Below, in pieces: positions 1 to 8,365 of a stretch of 64,000 nucleotides of DNA. Below the pieces are notes generated by a model that worked only from the letters and a program-made list of their open reading frames with translations, made no database searches and had not been told where the DNA came from. The translations under genes were made by a program, and so were the position numbers. Where the stretch lies: NCBI RefSeq assembly GCF_001310635.1, contig NZ_BAXR01000001.1:186001-250000 (forward strand). The letters are read 5' to 3'. Position 1 is the stretch's first letter, and every line of letters begins with the position of its first letter. This DNA is from Bacillus sp. JCM 19034 (GTDB taxonomy: Bacteria; Bacillota; Bacilli; Bacillales; Bacillaceae_D).

Positions 1-264
1 GGTCTCGTTTTTAATGGAGGAAATTCTAAAATTAGCTTATCGAAGAAATATAATGTTGACATCATCGATCGTGTCGGTGCAGGAGATTCATTTACAGCAG
101 GCTTCCTATATTCCTATTTAACTAACCAAGTCGATACGTACAAAGTAGAATTTGCTACAGCCGCTGGTGCACTAAAGCATACAATATTTGGGGACTCTTT
201 GAAAGCAACAGTTGAAGAGATTGAAAATTTATTTAAATCAGGTGCTTATCACGTTCAACGATGA
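1..264 (+). CDS. kdgK: 2-keto-3-deoxygluconate kinase (C-terminal part)
   Basis: This is the 3' end of a PfkB/ribokinase-family sugar kinase; the start lies before the window. The 87 visible residues contain the family signature DRVGAGDSFTAGF, whose GAGD holds the catalytic Asp and anion hole. They end with a segment, AAGALKHTIFGDS, typical of 2-dehydro-3-deoxygluconate (KDG) kinases. Such enzymes phosphorylate KDG in the cytoplasm during pectin and glucuronate breakdown, before the aldolase step. An SDR oxidoreductase gene follows after 79 bases, which fits a uronate catabolic operon, but the upstream genes are not visible. PfkB membership is certain from the motif. The KDG substrate is inferred from the C-terminal signature; another sugar is possible. 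Confidence 0.8.
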   Translation, partial: GLVFNGGNSKISLSKKYNVDIIDRVGAGDSFTAGFLYSYLTNQVDTYKVEFATAAGALKHTIFGDSLKATVEEIENLFKSGAYHVQR

Positions 265-343
265 TCGTTAAAATGGTCGCTAAACAAATTTTTGTAGAAT
301 AAACTGGGTACAATAAGGTTAACCAATGAAAGAGGAGGTTAAC

Positions 344-1132
344 ATGGCTACTCAAGTAGAAACGAATAAGGTAGCGATCATAACTGGGGCTTCTTCAGGG
401 ATTGGTCGTGCTAGTGCAATAAAGTTAGCTGAACAAGGAACAAAAGTCGCTCTTGTTGATATTAAGGAGAAGAAAGCTGATGTAGTTAAGCATGAGATTG
501 AACGTTTAGGTGGCGAGGCATTAGTCCTTGATACAGATGTGTCAAATGAAGAACGAATGAAAAATAGTTTTAAAAACGTTATTGATCAATGGGGTAGACT
601 TGATATCGTTTATGCGAACGCGGGGATAAATGGAAAAGTAGAGCCGATAGAAGATTTGTCAGGAGATGACTGGGACAAAACACTAGCAACGAATTTAAGA
701 AGTACGTTTCTTGCGACCAAATGTGCAATCCCTTATATGAAACAACAAGGTGGCAGTATCATTATAACGAGTTCGATAAATGGTACGAGGAAATTTAGAG
801 GGTTTGGAATGTCCGCTTATAGTGCATCAAAAGCCGGCCAAGTCGCTTTTGGAAAGATGGCTGCACTTGAATTAGCTCGTTATAAAATAAGGGTAAATAT
901 CGTATGTCCTGGTGCTATTAAGACGAATATTGGTGAGAATACATTTAAAGAAGATGAGGAACTTGAAAAAATTAGGATACCTATAGAATACCCAGAAGGG
1001 TCACAACCATTAGAGCATCAACCAGGATCTCCAGAACAAGTAGCAGACCTTGTATCATTTTTAGCATCAGAACAATCAAGTCATATTACAGGAAGTGTTA
1101 TTCATATCGATGGTGCAGAATCTCTATTATAA
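344..1132 (+). CDS. SDR-family NAD(P)-dependent oxidoreductase
   Basis: A classical short-chain dehydrogenase/reductase of 262 residues. It has the nucleotide-binding TGASSGIGRA near residue 16, the NAG motif (ANAGING), and the catalytic Ser with the YSASK tetrad (Tyr and Lys) around residue 155-165. The C-terminal ITGSVIHIDGA is also typical. An in-frame ATG lies at 326, but the ATG at 344 has an AGAGGAGG ribosome site five bases upstream and is preferred. It follows the KDG kinase gene and a terminator closes the unit, so it may act on a sugar acid or keto sugar in the same pathway. That role is inference; the substrate cannot be read from the sequence. Confidence 0.85.
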   Translation: MATQVETNKVAIITGASSGIGRASAIKLAEQGTKVALVDIKEKKADVVKHEIERLGGEALVLDTDVSNEERMKNSFKNVIDQWGRLDIVYANAGINGKVEPIEDLSGDDWDKTLATNLRSTFLATKCAIPYMKQQGGSIIITSSINGTRKFRGFGMSAYSASKAGQVAFGKMAALELARYKIRVNIVCPGAIKTNIGENTFKEDEELEKIRIPIEYPEGSQPLEHQPGSPEQVADLVSFLASEQSSHITGSVIHIDGAESLL

Positions 1133-1141
1133 TTCTCGTTG

Positions 1142-1180
1142 AAATCTAAAAAGGAGTAATTTTCTTTTTAGATTTTTTAT
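1142..1180 (+). terminator. Rho-independent terminator after the SDR gene
   Basis: A perfect 12-bp stem (AAATCTAAAAAG with CTTTTTAGATTT) and a 10-base loop are followed by a T-rich tail. It starts 9 bases after the SDR stop. Confidence 0.85.
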
Positions 1181-1364
1181 TTTAAGGAAATATCCCGAGA
1201 AAATTACTATCCTCCATACTATGATAATGGAAAAACGTGCTCCTTTTTTGATTCTGAGTAAGGTTTCTCTTGCCCATACAGATGATTCACGTAATAATTA
1301 TAGGAACAAATGAGAGTGCGATGAATGTATATCAATGAAAGTAGTTATGATGGGGTGTTGTCAT

Positions 1365-2059
1365 ATGACAGAAGAGCAAATCTTAATTGTCGAAGATGAA
1401 AAAATATTGCTAGAGTCCTTCAATTGGAGTTAGAACATGAAGGTTATCGTACCGCAATTGTAAAGGATGGTATATGTGCATTAGAAGAAATTAAGGAAGG
1501 GTCCTATTCATTGATTTTACTTGATGTTATGTTGCCATCTTTAAGTGGTATGGAGGTTTTAAGAAGAATACGAGCGATGAAAATAGACACGCCTGTCATT
1601 TTATTGACTGCTAGAGATACAGTGATTGATAAGGTAGTGGGACTTGATCAAGGAGCAAACGATTATGTAACAAAACCGTTTGAAATTGAAGAGCTGTTGG
1701 CTCGAATTCGTGCTTGCTTACGAGTGAATGGTACAAATAAAGTTGGAAGTCAAGGACAGATAACATTTCAAAAATTGTCAGTTAATGAACAAACACGTGA
1801 AGTGATTAGAGAGCAAAAGGCAATTGAACTTACGCCAAGAGAATTTGATTTACTTATTTTTCTCATGCGTCATCCAAAACAAGTGTTAACCCGTGAACAA
1901 ATTTTAGAACATGTATGGGGGTTCAATTATTACGGTGATACAAATGTTGTTGATGTTTATATTCGTTATCTACGTCAAAAAATAGACCGTCCTTTTAACG
2001 AACCGTATCTTCATACAGTACGAGGAGTTGGGTATGTTCTCAAAGGTATTGAACAATGA
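1365..2059 (+). CDS. ykoG: OmpR-family response regulator, YkoG-like (one frame break)
   Basis: The receiver domain occupies about residues 1-115 and the OmpR/PhoB winged-helix DNA-binding domain about 130-230. The ATG at 1365 begins MTEEQILIVEDEK, and the frame is lost at the A run 1399-1404. Adding one A restores NIARVLQLELEHEGY and an unbroken 231-residue protein, close to B. subtilis YkoG. The phosphoacceptor in LLDVMLP is Asp54 after correction. The end overlaps the histidine kinase start by four bases, so the two are co-translated. The gene order RR-HK-PepSY-PepSY resembles the B. subtilis ykoG-ykoH-ykoI-ykoJ neighbourhood, which is the basis for the name. Its likely DNA site is the repeat array at 4191-4229. 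The frame break is probably a sequencing error. Confidence 0.85.
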
Positions 2060-3441
2060 GACTTTCAACTCGGATTAGTTGGTTTACAAGTGGATGGTTG
2101 ATCATTCTGCTTTTGTTTGTCAATACTGGTATTTACTTTTTGTTTGAGTATCGAACAAAAGAAGCAGAATTAGTTCGTGTATCACAACAAATACAATTAA
2201 TAGCTGAAGTTGTTCAACATACTCGTAGTGAATCAATTGATCAGGCGGAGCTATTAACTTCGTATTTACCGAGTAGCGGGATGATCCGGATTATTCGCAA
2301 TGATAACCGTGTTGCCTTAACGACAACAAAACATCGTGAACTTAGTCAATTACCTGTAGAATACACTACGATTCAATCAGTTAGTCAAGTTCGTTTTTCT
2401 GGACATAGAATTGCTGTGGCTACGTTACCGATTATTTGGAATGACGGTTCAGTTGTTACAATTGAATATAGTGAATATATGCATACATTCGAATCGACGT
2501 TAGCGACATTAAGGATCGTATTACTCATTGCTTCAATAATCGTCATTATACCTGCGATAATAGCGAGCCGACTACTTAGTCAATTTTTAATAAAGCCTAT
2601 TCAATCATTGATTCAAACAATGGAAAAAATAAGAATGAAAGGCTCTTTCGTTCGGATAAAGGGAACTGATCATCCTCAAGATGAGCTTGATCAAATGGGG
2701 CAAACCTTTAATCAAATGATAAATTTATTAGAAGAAAACTATCAGAAACAAGAGCAATTCGTTTCTGATGCTTCACATGAGTTAAAGACGCCACTTACTG
2801 TTATTGAAAGTTATGCTCGACTACTAAAACGTTGGGGGATGTCAGATCCTGACCGGTTAAAAGAAGGACTTGACGCTATTTATGAAGAGTCCCAGCGAAT
2901 GAAAAGCTTAACCGAACAGATGCTTCTATTAGCTAAAGGTGAACAAGAAGCAACGTTTAAACAAAGAGAATCAGTGCCAATTATTGATATAACCGAGACA
3001 GTAGCTCAAAAGCTAAGAATGGTTTATCAGCGTACGATTTCGGTTAATAGTGAAGATGAATTCTATGTCAATAGCTCGGAAGATGATATCAAACAGCTTA
3101 TGTTTATATTAATTGAAAATGGTTTGAAGTACAGTGAGGAGCAAATTGATGTAAGGTTTGAAAAATCTGTCACAGAAAAACATGTCAAGATTCTAATTCG
3201 TGATTTTGGTATAGGGATTGCTAAAGAGGATCAAGAATCGATATTTGAACGTTTTGTTCGTGTTGATAAAGCAAGAAGCAGACAAACTGGTGGGAGTGGA
3301 TTAGGATTGGCGATTGCAAAAGCGATTGTATTGCGACATGATGGGACCATAAAGGTTGATAGCGAAGAAGGGGAAGGTGCAACGTTTATCGTTGAATTAC
3401 CATTAATTAAGAGTCGCGTGAAAGGAGAGCAAATTGATTAA
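2056..3441 (+). CDS. ykoH: Sensor histidine kinase, YkoH-like
   Basis: A 461-residue membrane sensor kinase. There is a membrane segment at about 10-30, an extracytoplasmic loop to about 150, and a second membrane segment at about 150-172. HAMP follows at about 173-228, then the HisKA domain with phosphoacceptor His241 in SHELKTPL. The HATPase domain shows an N box (ENGLKY), G1 (DFGIGI) and G2 (GGSGLGLAI). It starts four bases inside ykoG (ATGA overlap). Its end overlaps the next PepSY gene by eight bases, so all three are translationally coupled. The signal is unknown. The adjacent PepSY proteins suggest an envelope or protease-related stimulus, but this is inferred from context only. Confidence 0.9.
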   Translation: MRLSTRISWFTSGWLIILLLFVNTGIYFLFEYRTKEAELVRVSQQIQLIAEVVQHTRSESIDQAELLTSYLPSSGMIRIIRNDNRVALTTTKHRELSQLPVEYTTIQSVSQVRFSGHRIAVATLPIIWNDGSVVTIEYSEYMHTFESTLATLRIVLLIASIIVIIPAIIASRLLSQFLIKPIQSLIQTMEKIRMKGSFVRIKGTDHPQDELDQMGQTFNQMINLLEENYQKQEQFVSDASHELKTPLTVIESYARLLKRWGMSDPDRLKEGLDAIYEESQRMKSLTEQMLLLAKGEQEATFKQRESVPIIDITETVAQKLRMVYQRTISVNSEDEFYVNSSEDDIKQLMFILIENGLKYSEEQIDVRFEKSVTEKHVKILIRDFGIGIAKEDQESIFERFVRVDKARSRQTGGSGLGLAIAKAIVLRHDGTIKVDSEEGEGATFIVELPLIKSRVKGEQID

Positions 3442-4171
3442 TAGAAAATTTTTATTTTTGTTCAGTTTTTCTCTGATTTTTATCATAGTAGTTGTTCTCG
3501 TCATTTCCCGCTTCTATCTGCCACAAGATAAATTGTCCGAAAATGAGGTAGAGCAAATAATAGCTAATTTGTATGAAGGGGAGCTACAAGAATTAATTGA
3601 AGAGGACGGAATATATAAGGCAAAATGGCTAACAGAGCATGGAATTTATCACGTATATGTTGATGCGTATAAAGGCGAAATTTACGATTTACAAACTGAT
3701 GGTGGTTCGGACATTGACACAGGAGAATTATTTGTTGATCAAGAAAATGTTTTAACAATAAATGCGGTTTTCGAAATTGTGAAACAATTTGTTGGTGATG
3801 ACATTCAAATACAGGCAATAGAATTGGAAAATGTGAGGAATCAAGCTGTTTATGAAGTGGAGATAGTCCAGCAGAGTGGAAATGGTCACTTAACGTTAGA
3901 TGCAATGTCAGGAGAAGTCTTATCATATACGTTCTCTGAGAACCGCACTGATAATCAAAACGATGATAAGTCGAATGCGACATTTATCAGTGTAGAAGAA
4001 GCTAAACGAATCGCATTAACGGAAGTTTCGGGTGTCGTTGATGATATTGATCTTGAAGAAAGCAATGGTCGTTACGTTTATGAAGTGGAGATCGAAGAAG
4101 GAGAAATAGAGGCAGAAGTGATTATTGATGCGATAACAGGTGATGTGATTACAATTATTTGGGAAGATTGA
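3434..4171 (+). CDS. PepSY-domain membrane-anchored protein
   Basis: A 245-residue protein with an N-terminal hydrophobic anchor (about 5-26) and an extracytoplasmic region. It contains at least two PepSY units, each with the pattern RYVYEVEI followed by DAITGDVI or DAMSGEVL; a third, weaker unit lies near residues 45-75. PepSY domains are small envelope modules thought to inhibit or modulate proteases. The TTG start at 3434 lies inside the end of the kinase gene, with AAAGGAGAG just upstream. Its position in the ykoGH operon suggests it feeds information to, or responds to, YkoH, as expected for YkoI/YkoJ-type proteins. The function is inferred from domain and context. Confidence 0.8.
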   Translation: MINRKFLFLFSFSLIFIIVVVLVISRFYLPQDKLSENEVEQIIANLYEGELQELIEEDGIYKAKWLTEHGIYHVYVDAYKGEIYDLQTDGGSDIDTGELFVDQENVLTINAVFEIVKQFVGDDIQIQAIELENVRNQAVYEVEIVQQSGNGHLTLDAMSGEVLSYTFSENRTDNQNDDKSNATFISVEEAKRIALTEVSGVVDDIDLEESNGRYVYEVEIEEGEIEAEVIIDAITGDVITIIWED

Positions 4172-4190
4172 TCGGCATAGTATAGTTTTT

Positions 4191-4245
4191 TCTCATCAAT
4201 TTCTCATTTTTTACTCAGAGTGTTTTCATTTTCTCCAAGTAATAT
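4191..4245 (+). promoter_or_regulatory. Promoter with 11-bp-spaced direct repeats (candidate YkoG operator)
   Basis: TCTCAT occurs at 4191 and 4202. Related hexamers ACTCAG (4213) and TTTCAT (4224) follow at the same 11-base phase, then a possible -10 TAATAT at 4240-4245. OmpR-family regulators such as PhoP bind direct repeats with one-turn spacing, so this is a plausible YkoG-activated promoter for the next PepSY gene. Confidence 0.5.
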
Positions 4246-4277
4246 ACAGATAGATTCAAATTAGGGAGGAAGAAAAC

Positions 4278-4882
4278 ATGAGAAAAACAATGATGATAAT
4301 TGTAGGGCTCGCATTAATTGGAGGAACGGGTATTGCTGTAAGTGCCGCTACGTCTTTGGATACGATAGAACGTGTTATCCCCGTTTCAGCTTCAGAAGAT
4401 ATCGATGTTTCAACGGAGTTCGGAAATGAAATGGAAGAAGGCCCGCTAGTTACTGTAAAAGATGCAAAAGAGCTGGTGTTAGCACAGTTTGAAAATAGTC
4501 ATTTTAAAGAATTAGAGCTAGAAAAGGATAACGGTCGTTATGTATATGAAATTGAAATAAAGGTTGATGGTAAAGATGGTGATGTGTACGTTGATGCGAT
4601 GAACGGAGAGATCATTTATATCGATGACGACCTATTGAAAGATACAAGCGAAGAACATCGAATTTCGAATGAAAGAATAGGTGAATTCATTTCTGCACAG
4701 GATGCATTGGAGATCGCGTTTGCCATATCGGTGAAAAAGGTGAAGTGGATGAACTAGAATTGGAGAGAGATGAAAGCCGCTTTGTTTATGAGATTGAAAT
4801 AGAGCTTTCAAATGATCGAGAAGTTGAGATGGACATAGATGCCAAAACTGGTGAAATTATAAATGTAGAGTGGGATGATTAA
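4278..4882 (+). CDS. Secreted PepSY-domain protein (one frame break)
   Basis: The protein starts at ATG 4278 after a GGGAGGAAG ribosome site and has a signal peptide or anchor of about 24 residues ending near SAAT. Two PepSY units follow. The first (RYVYEIEI...DAMNGEII) is in the starting frame. The second (RFVYEIEI...DAKTGEII) is read only if one base is added near 4722-4726, where GCCATATC should probably be GCCCATATC. The corrected product has 201 residues and ends EWDD, like its neighbour, so the two genes are probably duplicates. It has its own promoter region with the 11-bp repeats and a strong terminator behind it. Its role is probably extracytoplasmic, linked to YkoH. Confidence 0.75.
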
Positions 4883-4898
4883 GCTCGGTCATTTCTAT

Positions 4899-4948
4899 AA
4901 AAAAGGGACTAGGAAAGACTTTTACACGTTTTTCCTAGCCCTTTTTAT
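4899..4948 (+). terminator. Terminator after the PepSY gene
   Basis: A long stem pairs AAAAAGGG-CTAGGAAA with TTTTTCCTAG-CCCTTTTT around a loop near 4917-4928, and ends in a T run. One mismatch interrupts the stem. Confidence 0.85.
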
Positions 4949-5056
4949 ATATTTAGAGTAACAATTTATAATGCAATTTATTTGAATAACACAATAAAAA
5001 TATGTTTAGATAATAGGGTAAGCACTTTAAAATTACTTTGACAAGGAGGAATCACC

Positions 5057-5896
5057 ATGCCTACAAACATAAAAGATGCGACAACATTACATAACGGTGT
5101 AAAAATGCCCTGGTTTGGACTAGGAGTATTTAAAGCGGAGAATGGTAAGGAAGTAATTGAATCAGTTAAAATGGCTATTCGCCACGGTTACCGAAGTATT
5201 GATACGGCTGCTGTTTACAAGAATGAAGAAGGAGTCGGAGAGGGAATTAAAGCTTCGGGTGTAAATCGTGAGGAACTATTTATAACGACAAAGGTGTGGA
5301 ATTCAGATCAAGGCTATAATGAGACATTGCGTGCTTTTGAACAATCTATAGCGAATTTACAATTGGAATATATTGACTTATATTTAATTCATTGGCCAGG
5401 TAAAGATAAATATAAAGAAACGTGGAAGGCGTTAGAAAAGCTTTATAAGGATGGAAAAGTTCGTGCGATTGGAGTGAGTAATTTTCAGATACATCACTTA
5501 GAAGATTTAATTAGTGATGCTGAAATTAAACCAATGGTCAATCAAGTTGAATACCATCCACATTTAGCCCAATTAGAATTGCATGACTATTGTAAGAAGG
5601 AAGGTATACAGCTCGAAGCTTGGTCACCGTTAAAACAGGGTCAGTTGTTGGATGATCCAACATTAAAGGAAATCGCCGATAATTACCAAAAATCAGTTGC
5701 TCAAGTGATATTAAGATGGGATCTTCAAAATGAAGTGGTAACAATTCCTAAATCAGTTAAAGAATCGCGAATTATTTCGAATGCAGATATTTTTGATTTT
5801 GAACTATCAGCAGAGGATATGGAATTGATCAATCAATTGAATAAAGATGAACGTGTTGGACCAAACCCAGATGAATTTATGAATGGCTTCAAATAA
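5057..5896 (+). CDS. yvgN: Glyoxal/methylglyoxal reductase, aldo-keto reductase YvgN
   Basis: A 279-residue AKR5-type aldo/keto reductase that closely follows B. subtilis YvgN from memory (LHNGVKMPWFGLGVF, YRSIDTAAVYKNEEGVG, LIHWPGKDKYKETW, GVSNFQIHHLE, VNQVEYHP). The catalytic tetrad is visible: Asp in SIDTA, Tyr in AAVYKNE, Lys in TTKVW and His in LIHWP. The IPKS motif binds NADPH. The family reduces methylglyoxal and glyoxal with NADPH in the cytoplasm, a detoxification role. The start has AAGGAGGA six bases upstream. It appears to be monocistronic, with a terminator on each side. Confidence 0.92.
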   Translation: MPTNIKDATTLHNGVKMPWFGLGVFKAENGKEVIESVKMAIRHGYRSIDTAAVYKNEEGVGEGIKASGVNREELFITTKVWNSDQGYNETLRAFEQSIANLQLEYIDLYLIHWPGKDKYKETWKALEKLYKDGKVRAIGVSNFQIHHLEDLISDAEIKPMVNQVEYHPHLAQLELHDYCKKEGIQLEAWSPLKQGQLLDDPTLKEIADNYQKSVAQVILRWDLQNEVVTIPKSVKESRIISNADIFDFELSAEDMELINQLNKDERVGPNPDEFMNGFK

Positions 5897-5911
5897 GGTA
5901 GATTAATAGTA

Positions 5912-5969
5912 AGGGTGTAACATATAGCGGTACTTTTTTAGAAACCGTAACAATGTTACACTCTTTTTG
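5912..5969 (+). terminator. Terminator after yvgN
   Basis: The stem AGGGTGTAACAT (5912-5923) pairs with ATGTTACACTCT (5953-5964) with one wobble and is followed by TTTTTG. The loop holds a smaller GCGGT/ACCGT-like pairing. Confidence 0.8.
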
Positions 5970-5993
5970 TATGACAGTAAAGAAGGTGAAGGA

Positions 5994-7117
5994 ATGAGGG
6001 TAGGAATTATTGGAGCTGGGATTTTAGGTGCATCTGTCGCATACCATTTAGCGAAATCAGGAGTTGACGTTGTCATTGTAGACCGTAATGATAAGGGAAA
6101 GGCGACAAGTGCTAGTGCTGGAATAATTTGTCCTTGGCTTTCCCAACGGCGTAATAAAAAGTGGTATGAGCTTGTAAAAAATGGTGCACGCTTTTATCAA
6201 GAAATTATTAACGAGTTAAAATGGTTAGGGATTGATCAGACGGGTTACGATCAAGTAGGTGTGTTAAGTGTACATTCGGATCTTACTAAATTAGAAAAGA
6301 TGCGGGAAAGAGCATTAAAGAGAAAAATTGATGCACCTGAAATTGGCGATATACATTTATATGATCACGATGAAGCTAGCAGAAAATTTCCATTATTAGC
6401 TGATACGTATCATGGTTTATTTGTTAGTGGTGGTGCACGAGTAGATGGAAAAAAAGTGTGTCAAGCACTTATAGATGGAGCCATTCACTATGGTGCTAAC
6501 TATATCCATGGAGATGCATCTATTTTGACAAAGGAGCAGCATGCAAAGGGGTTTAAGGTTGATCATGAAGAGGTGCTTTGTGATAAAGTTGTCGTGACTG
6601 CTGGTGCATGGGCACAAAAGCTGCTACGACCAATTCAAATATCCTTTCAGGTAGAGCCACAACGAGCACAAATCATACATATGAAACTAAAGACGAACAT
6701 GGAAAATTGGCCTGTCGTTATTACACCTACAAGTAAATATATATTAGGTTTTGAGAATGGTTATATTATAGCTGGTAGTACGTATGAGGAGGCAACAAAC
6801 TTTGAACCAACTACTTCAGTACGAGGCTTACATGAAATATTAAATGTAGTAGGCGACACTGCACCGCAGCTTTTAGAAAGCAATTTAATCGAGGCTAAGG
6901 TCGGCTTTCGCCCAGTCGTGCCCAATTTCCTACCAGTTTTTGGTGAGGTTGAACAGTATGAAGGCTATATATAGGAAATGGTTTAGGTGCAACAGGTTTA
7001 ACTGCGGGGCCATTTCTTGGTGCTGAACTCGCTGCTCTAGTACTTGAGGAAGAAACGATTCTTCAAGCAAGTGATTATGATGTAAATGGACTTATCGAAC
7101 AATTGTCATATGAATAA
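5994..7117 (+). CDS. FAD-dependent oxidoreductase, DAO/glycine-oxidase family (one frame break)
   Basis: A D-amino-acid-oxidase-type flavoprotein. The N-terminal dinucleotide motif GIIGAGILGASVAYHLA and the segment SAGIICPWLS bind FAD. The C-terminal part contains VGFRPVVPNFLPVFG. The frame stops at 6974, but the conserved end GNGLGATGLTAGPFLGAELA continues in the next frame to 7117. Adding one base near 6964-6973 gives a 373-residue protein of usual length. The ATG at 5994 is chosen over an upstream TTG because of the AAGGTGAAGGA ribosome site. Such enzymes oxidise amino acids or N-methyl amino acids and make H2O2; the substrate here cannot be determined. Confidence 0.8.
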
Positions 7118-7119
7118 AA

Positions 7120-7151
7120 GCCTTAAAGGAGTGAGTTGTGTCCTTTAAGGG
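7120..7151 (-). terminator. CCTTAAAGGA hairpin (minus-strand terminator of the HPr-like gene)
   Basis: CCTTAAAGGA (7121-7130) pairs perfectly with TCCTTTAAGG (7141-7150). Read on the minus strand it is followed by TTTTATT, so it can terminate the HPr-like gene. The same stem core recurs at 17291 and 57250. Confidence 0.6.
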
Positions 7152-7163
7152 CAAGTATTTGAA

Positions 7164-7409
7164 TTATAGTTTCTCAAAAAGTCCCGTATTTAATAATGCT
7201 TGATAGATCTCATCATTCTGCCCTTCACGTATTTCAATTTCTACCTCATGATCAGGTTGCAAAGAAACAGCTAATAGCCCTAGTAAACTTTTAGCATCAA
7301 TTACCCAATGGTCCTTTTTAATTAAGATGGTTTCTGGAAATGTACTAGCAGTATTAACTAATGTAGTAGCCGTTTCAGCAAAGATTGGTTTAAGTACTTT
7401 GACACGCAT
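7164..7409 (-). CDS. HPr-like protein lacking the phosphorylatable histidine
   Basis: An 81-residue protein aligning over its whole length with the phosphocarrier HPr. Where HPr reads GIHARPAT around His15, this protein reads IFAETAT (Phe10, Glu12, Thr13). The PEP/enzyme I phosphorylation site and the Arg17 that stabilises it are therefore lost. The region around HPr Ser46 is kept as DAKSLLG with Ser41, the residue HPr kinase uses in HPr and Crh. It thus resembles a regulatory Crh-like paralogue rather than a PTS carrier. It is divergent from a coiled-coil gene, and a good cre site lies between them. Whether Ser41 is phosphorylated or the protein binds CcpA is inference. Confidence 0.75.
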   Translation of the reverse strand: MRVKVLKPIFAETATTLVNTASTFPETILIKKDHWVIDAKSLLGLLAVSLQPDHEVEIEIREGQNDEIYQALLNTGLFEKL

Positions 7410-7537
7410 TATTCGTCACTCTCCTTTTTCATTCTATTTTAAGTATATTATAGTTAAGGTTGATTGAATTCCCTTTTTTTTAAAAGGTACAAAATGATTG
7501 AATATTTTAACCTTAACAGTTTCATTAAAGCGAATCG

Positions 7538-7551
7538 TGAAAGCGTTGTCA
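7538..7551 (+). promoter_or_regulatory. Candidate cre (CcpA site)
   Basis: TGAAAGCGTTGTCA matches the cre consensus TGWAARCGYTWNCW at 13 of 14 positions. It lies between the divergent HPr-like gene and the coiled-coil gene, about 130 bases from the former start. Confidence 0.5.
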
Positions 7552-7653
7552 ATAAAAAAATCAAATTCTTTCTAGTGCTTAAAAGGGGAGAATGCTCATA
7601 AAAATTTTAAAGAATGTTCTTTTTTAAACTATAATAATGTCAGGAGGATTGAT

Positions 7654-8217
7654 GTGAATAAGGTTAAAGGACAATCATTCTTGAAGCTCTTCAATCAATA
7701 TCCCGTAAACGGTCAATCATTTTATTATTCTGCAACAGGTAATCATCATCTTTCAAAAAGTGTGTTTAATCAGCTCGTTACTAAATTGCATCACCATGAA
7801 GAAAGTATAAATCAGTTGTTGCTCATGATAAATCATGACTTTAGATTGAAAGAAGATTTGATTGATTCTATCATGCAAAATCAACGTTATTTAAATGAGA
7901 AGATGGAACAAATTTCTATAAAAATTGGAGCAATTTCAAATACATTATATTCATACACAGAAAAACTCGAGTTAGTTCAATCACGTTTTCATGTAGTAGA
8001 GCAAACGTTATTGCGTAAAATTAGGCAAATGGATTTGGGTGAAATAGATTATAGTGATTTGAAAATAGAGCTTCTAGAATATAAAACAAATCAAAGGGTG
8101 CTCGAGGAACAACTAAACGGTCTTATTCAAAAAATACGAGAGCTTGAAAGTATCCAAAGAAATCAAGAACAAGTACAATTAGATCTATACTCAGAACTAC
8201 AATTACAGAAGCTATAA
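7654..8217 (+). CDS. Coiled-coil protein of unknown function
   Basis: A 187-residue soluble protein that I do not recognise. The GTG start has AGGAGG seven bases upstream and a TATAAT hexamer at 7630-7635. There is no signal peptide or membrane segment. From about residue 40 to the end the sequence is charged and Leu/Ile/Gln-rich with heptad-like spacing (LLMINHDF..., LVQSRFHVVEQTLLRKI, IQKIRELESIQRNQEQ), which suggests a long helical rod. A terminator follows directly, so it is a single-gene unit. The short leader, the cre site and the divergent HPr-like gene are the only hints to regulation. Rod-like spore or division proteins look similar, but nothing specific supports either. Confidence 0.7.
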   Translation: MNKVKGQSFLKLFNQYPVNGQSFYYSATGNHHLSKSVFNQLVTKLHHHEESINQLLLMINHDFRLKEDLIDSIMQNQRYLNEKMEQISIKIGAISNTLYSYTEKLELVQSRFHVVEQTLLRKIRQMDLGEIDYSDLKIELLEYKTNQRVLEEQLNGLIQKIRELESIQRNQEQVQLDLYSELQLQKL

Positions 8218-8218
8218 T

Positions 8219-8257
8219 AATCTAGTAAGATCATCGCGGTCTTATTAGATTTTTTTA
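8219..8257 (+). terminator. Terminator after the coiled-coil gene
   Basis: The stem AATCTAGTAAGA pairs with TCTTATTAGATT (one wobble or mismatch) and runs into seven T residues. Confidence 0.85.
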
Positions 8258-8365
8258 CGTTGAATTGACAAAAGATTCTTTCTATATGTTAAAGACTAGA
8301 CTTTTTTGACAGAAAAGTGGACAATATCATAATGGATCATTAGCTTTTTGGGGGTAGAAGAGGAT

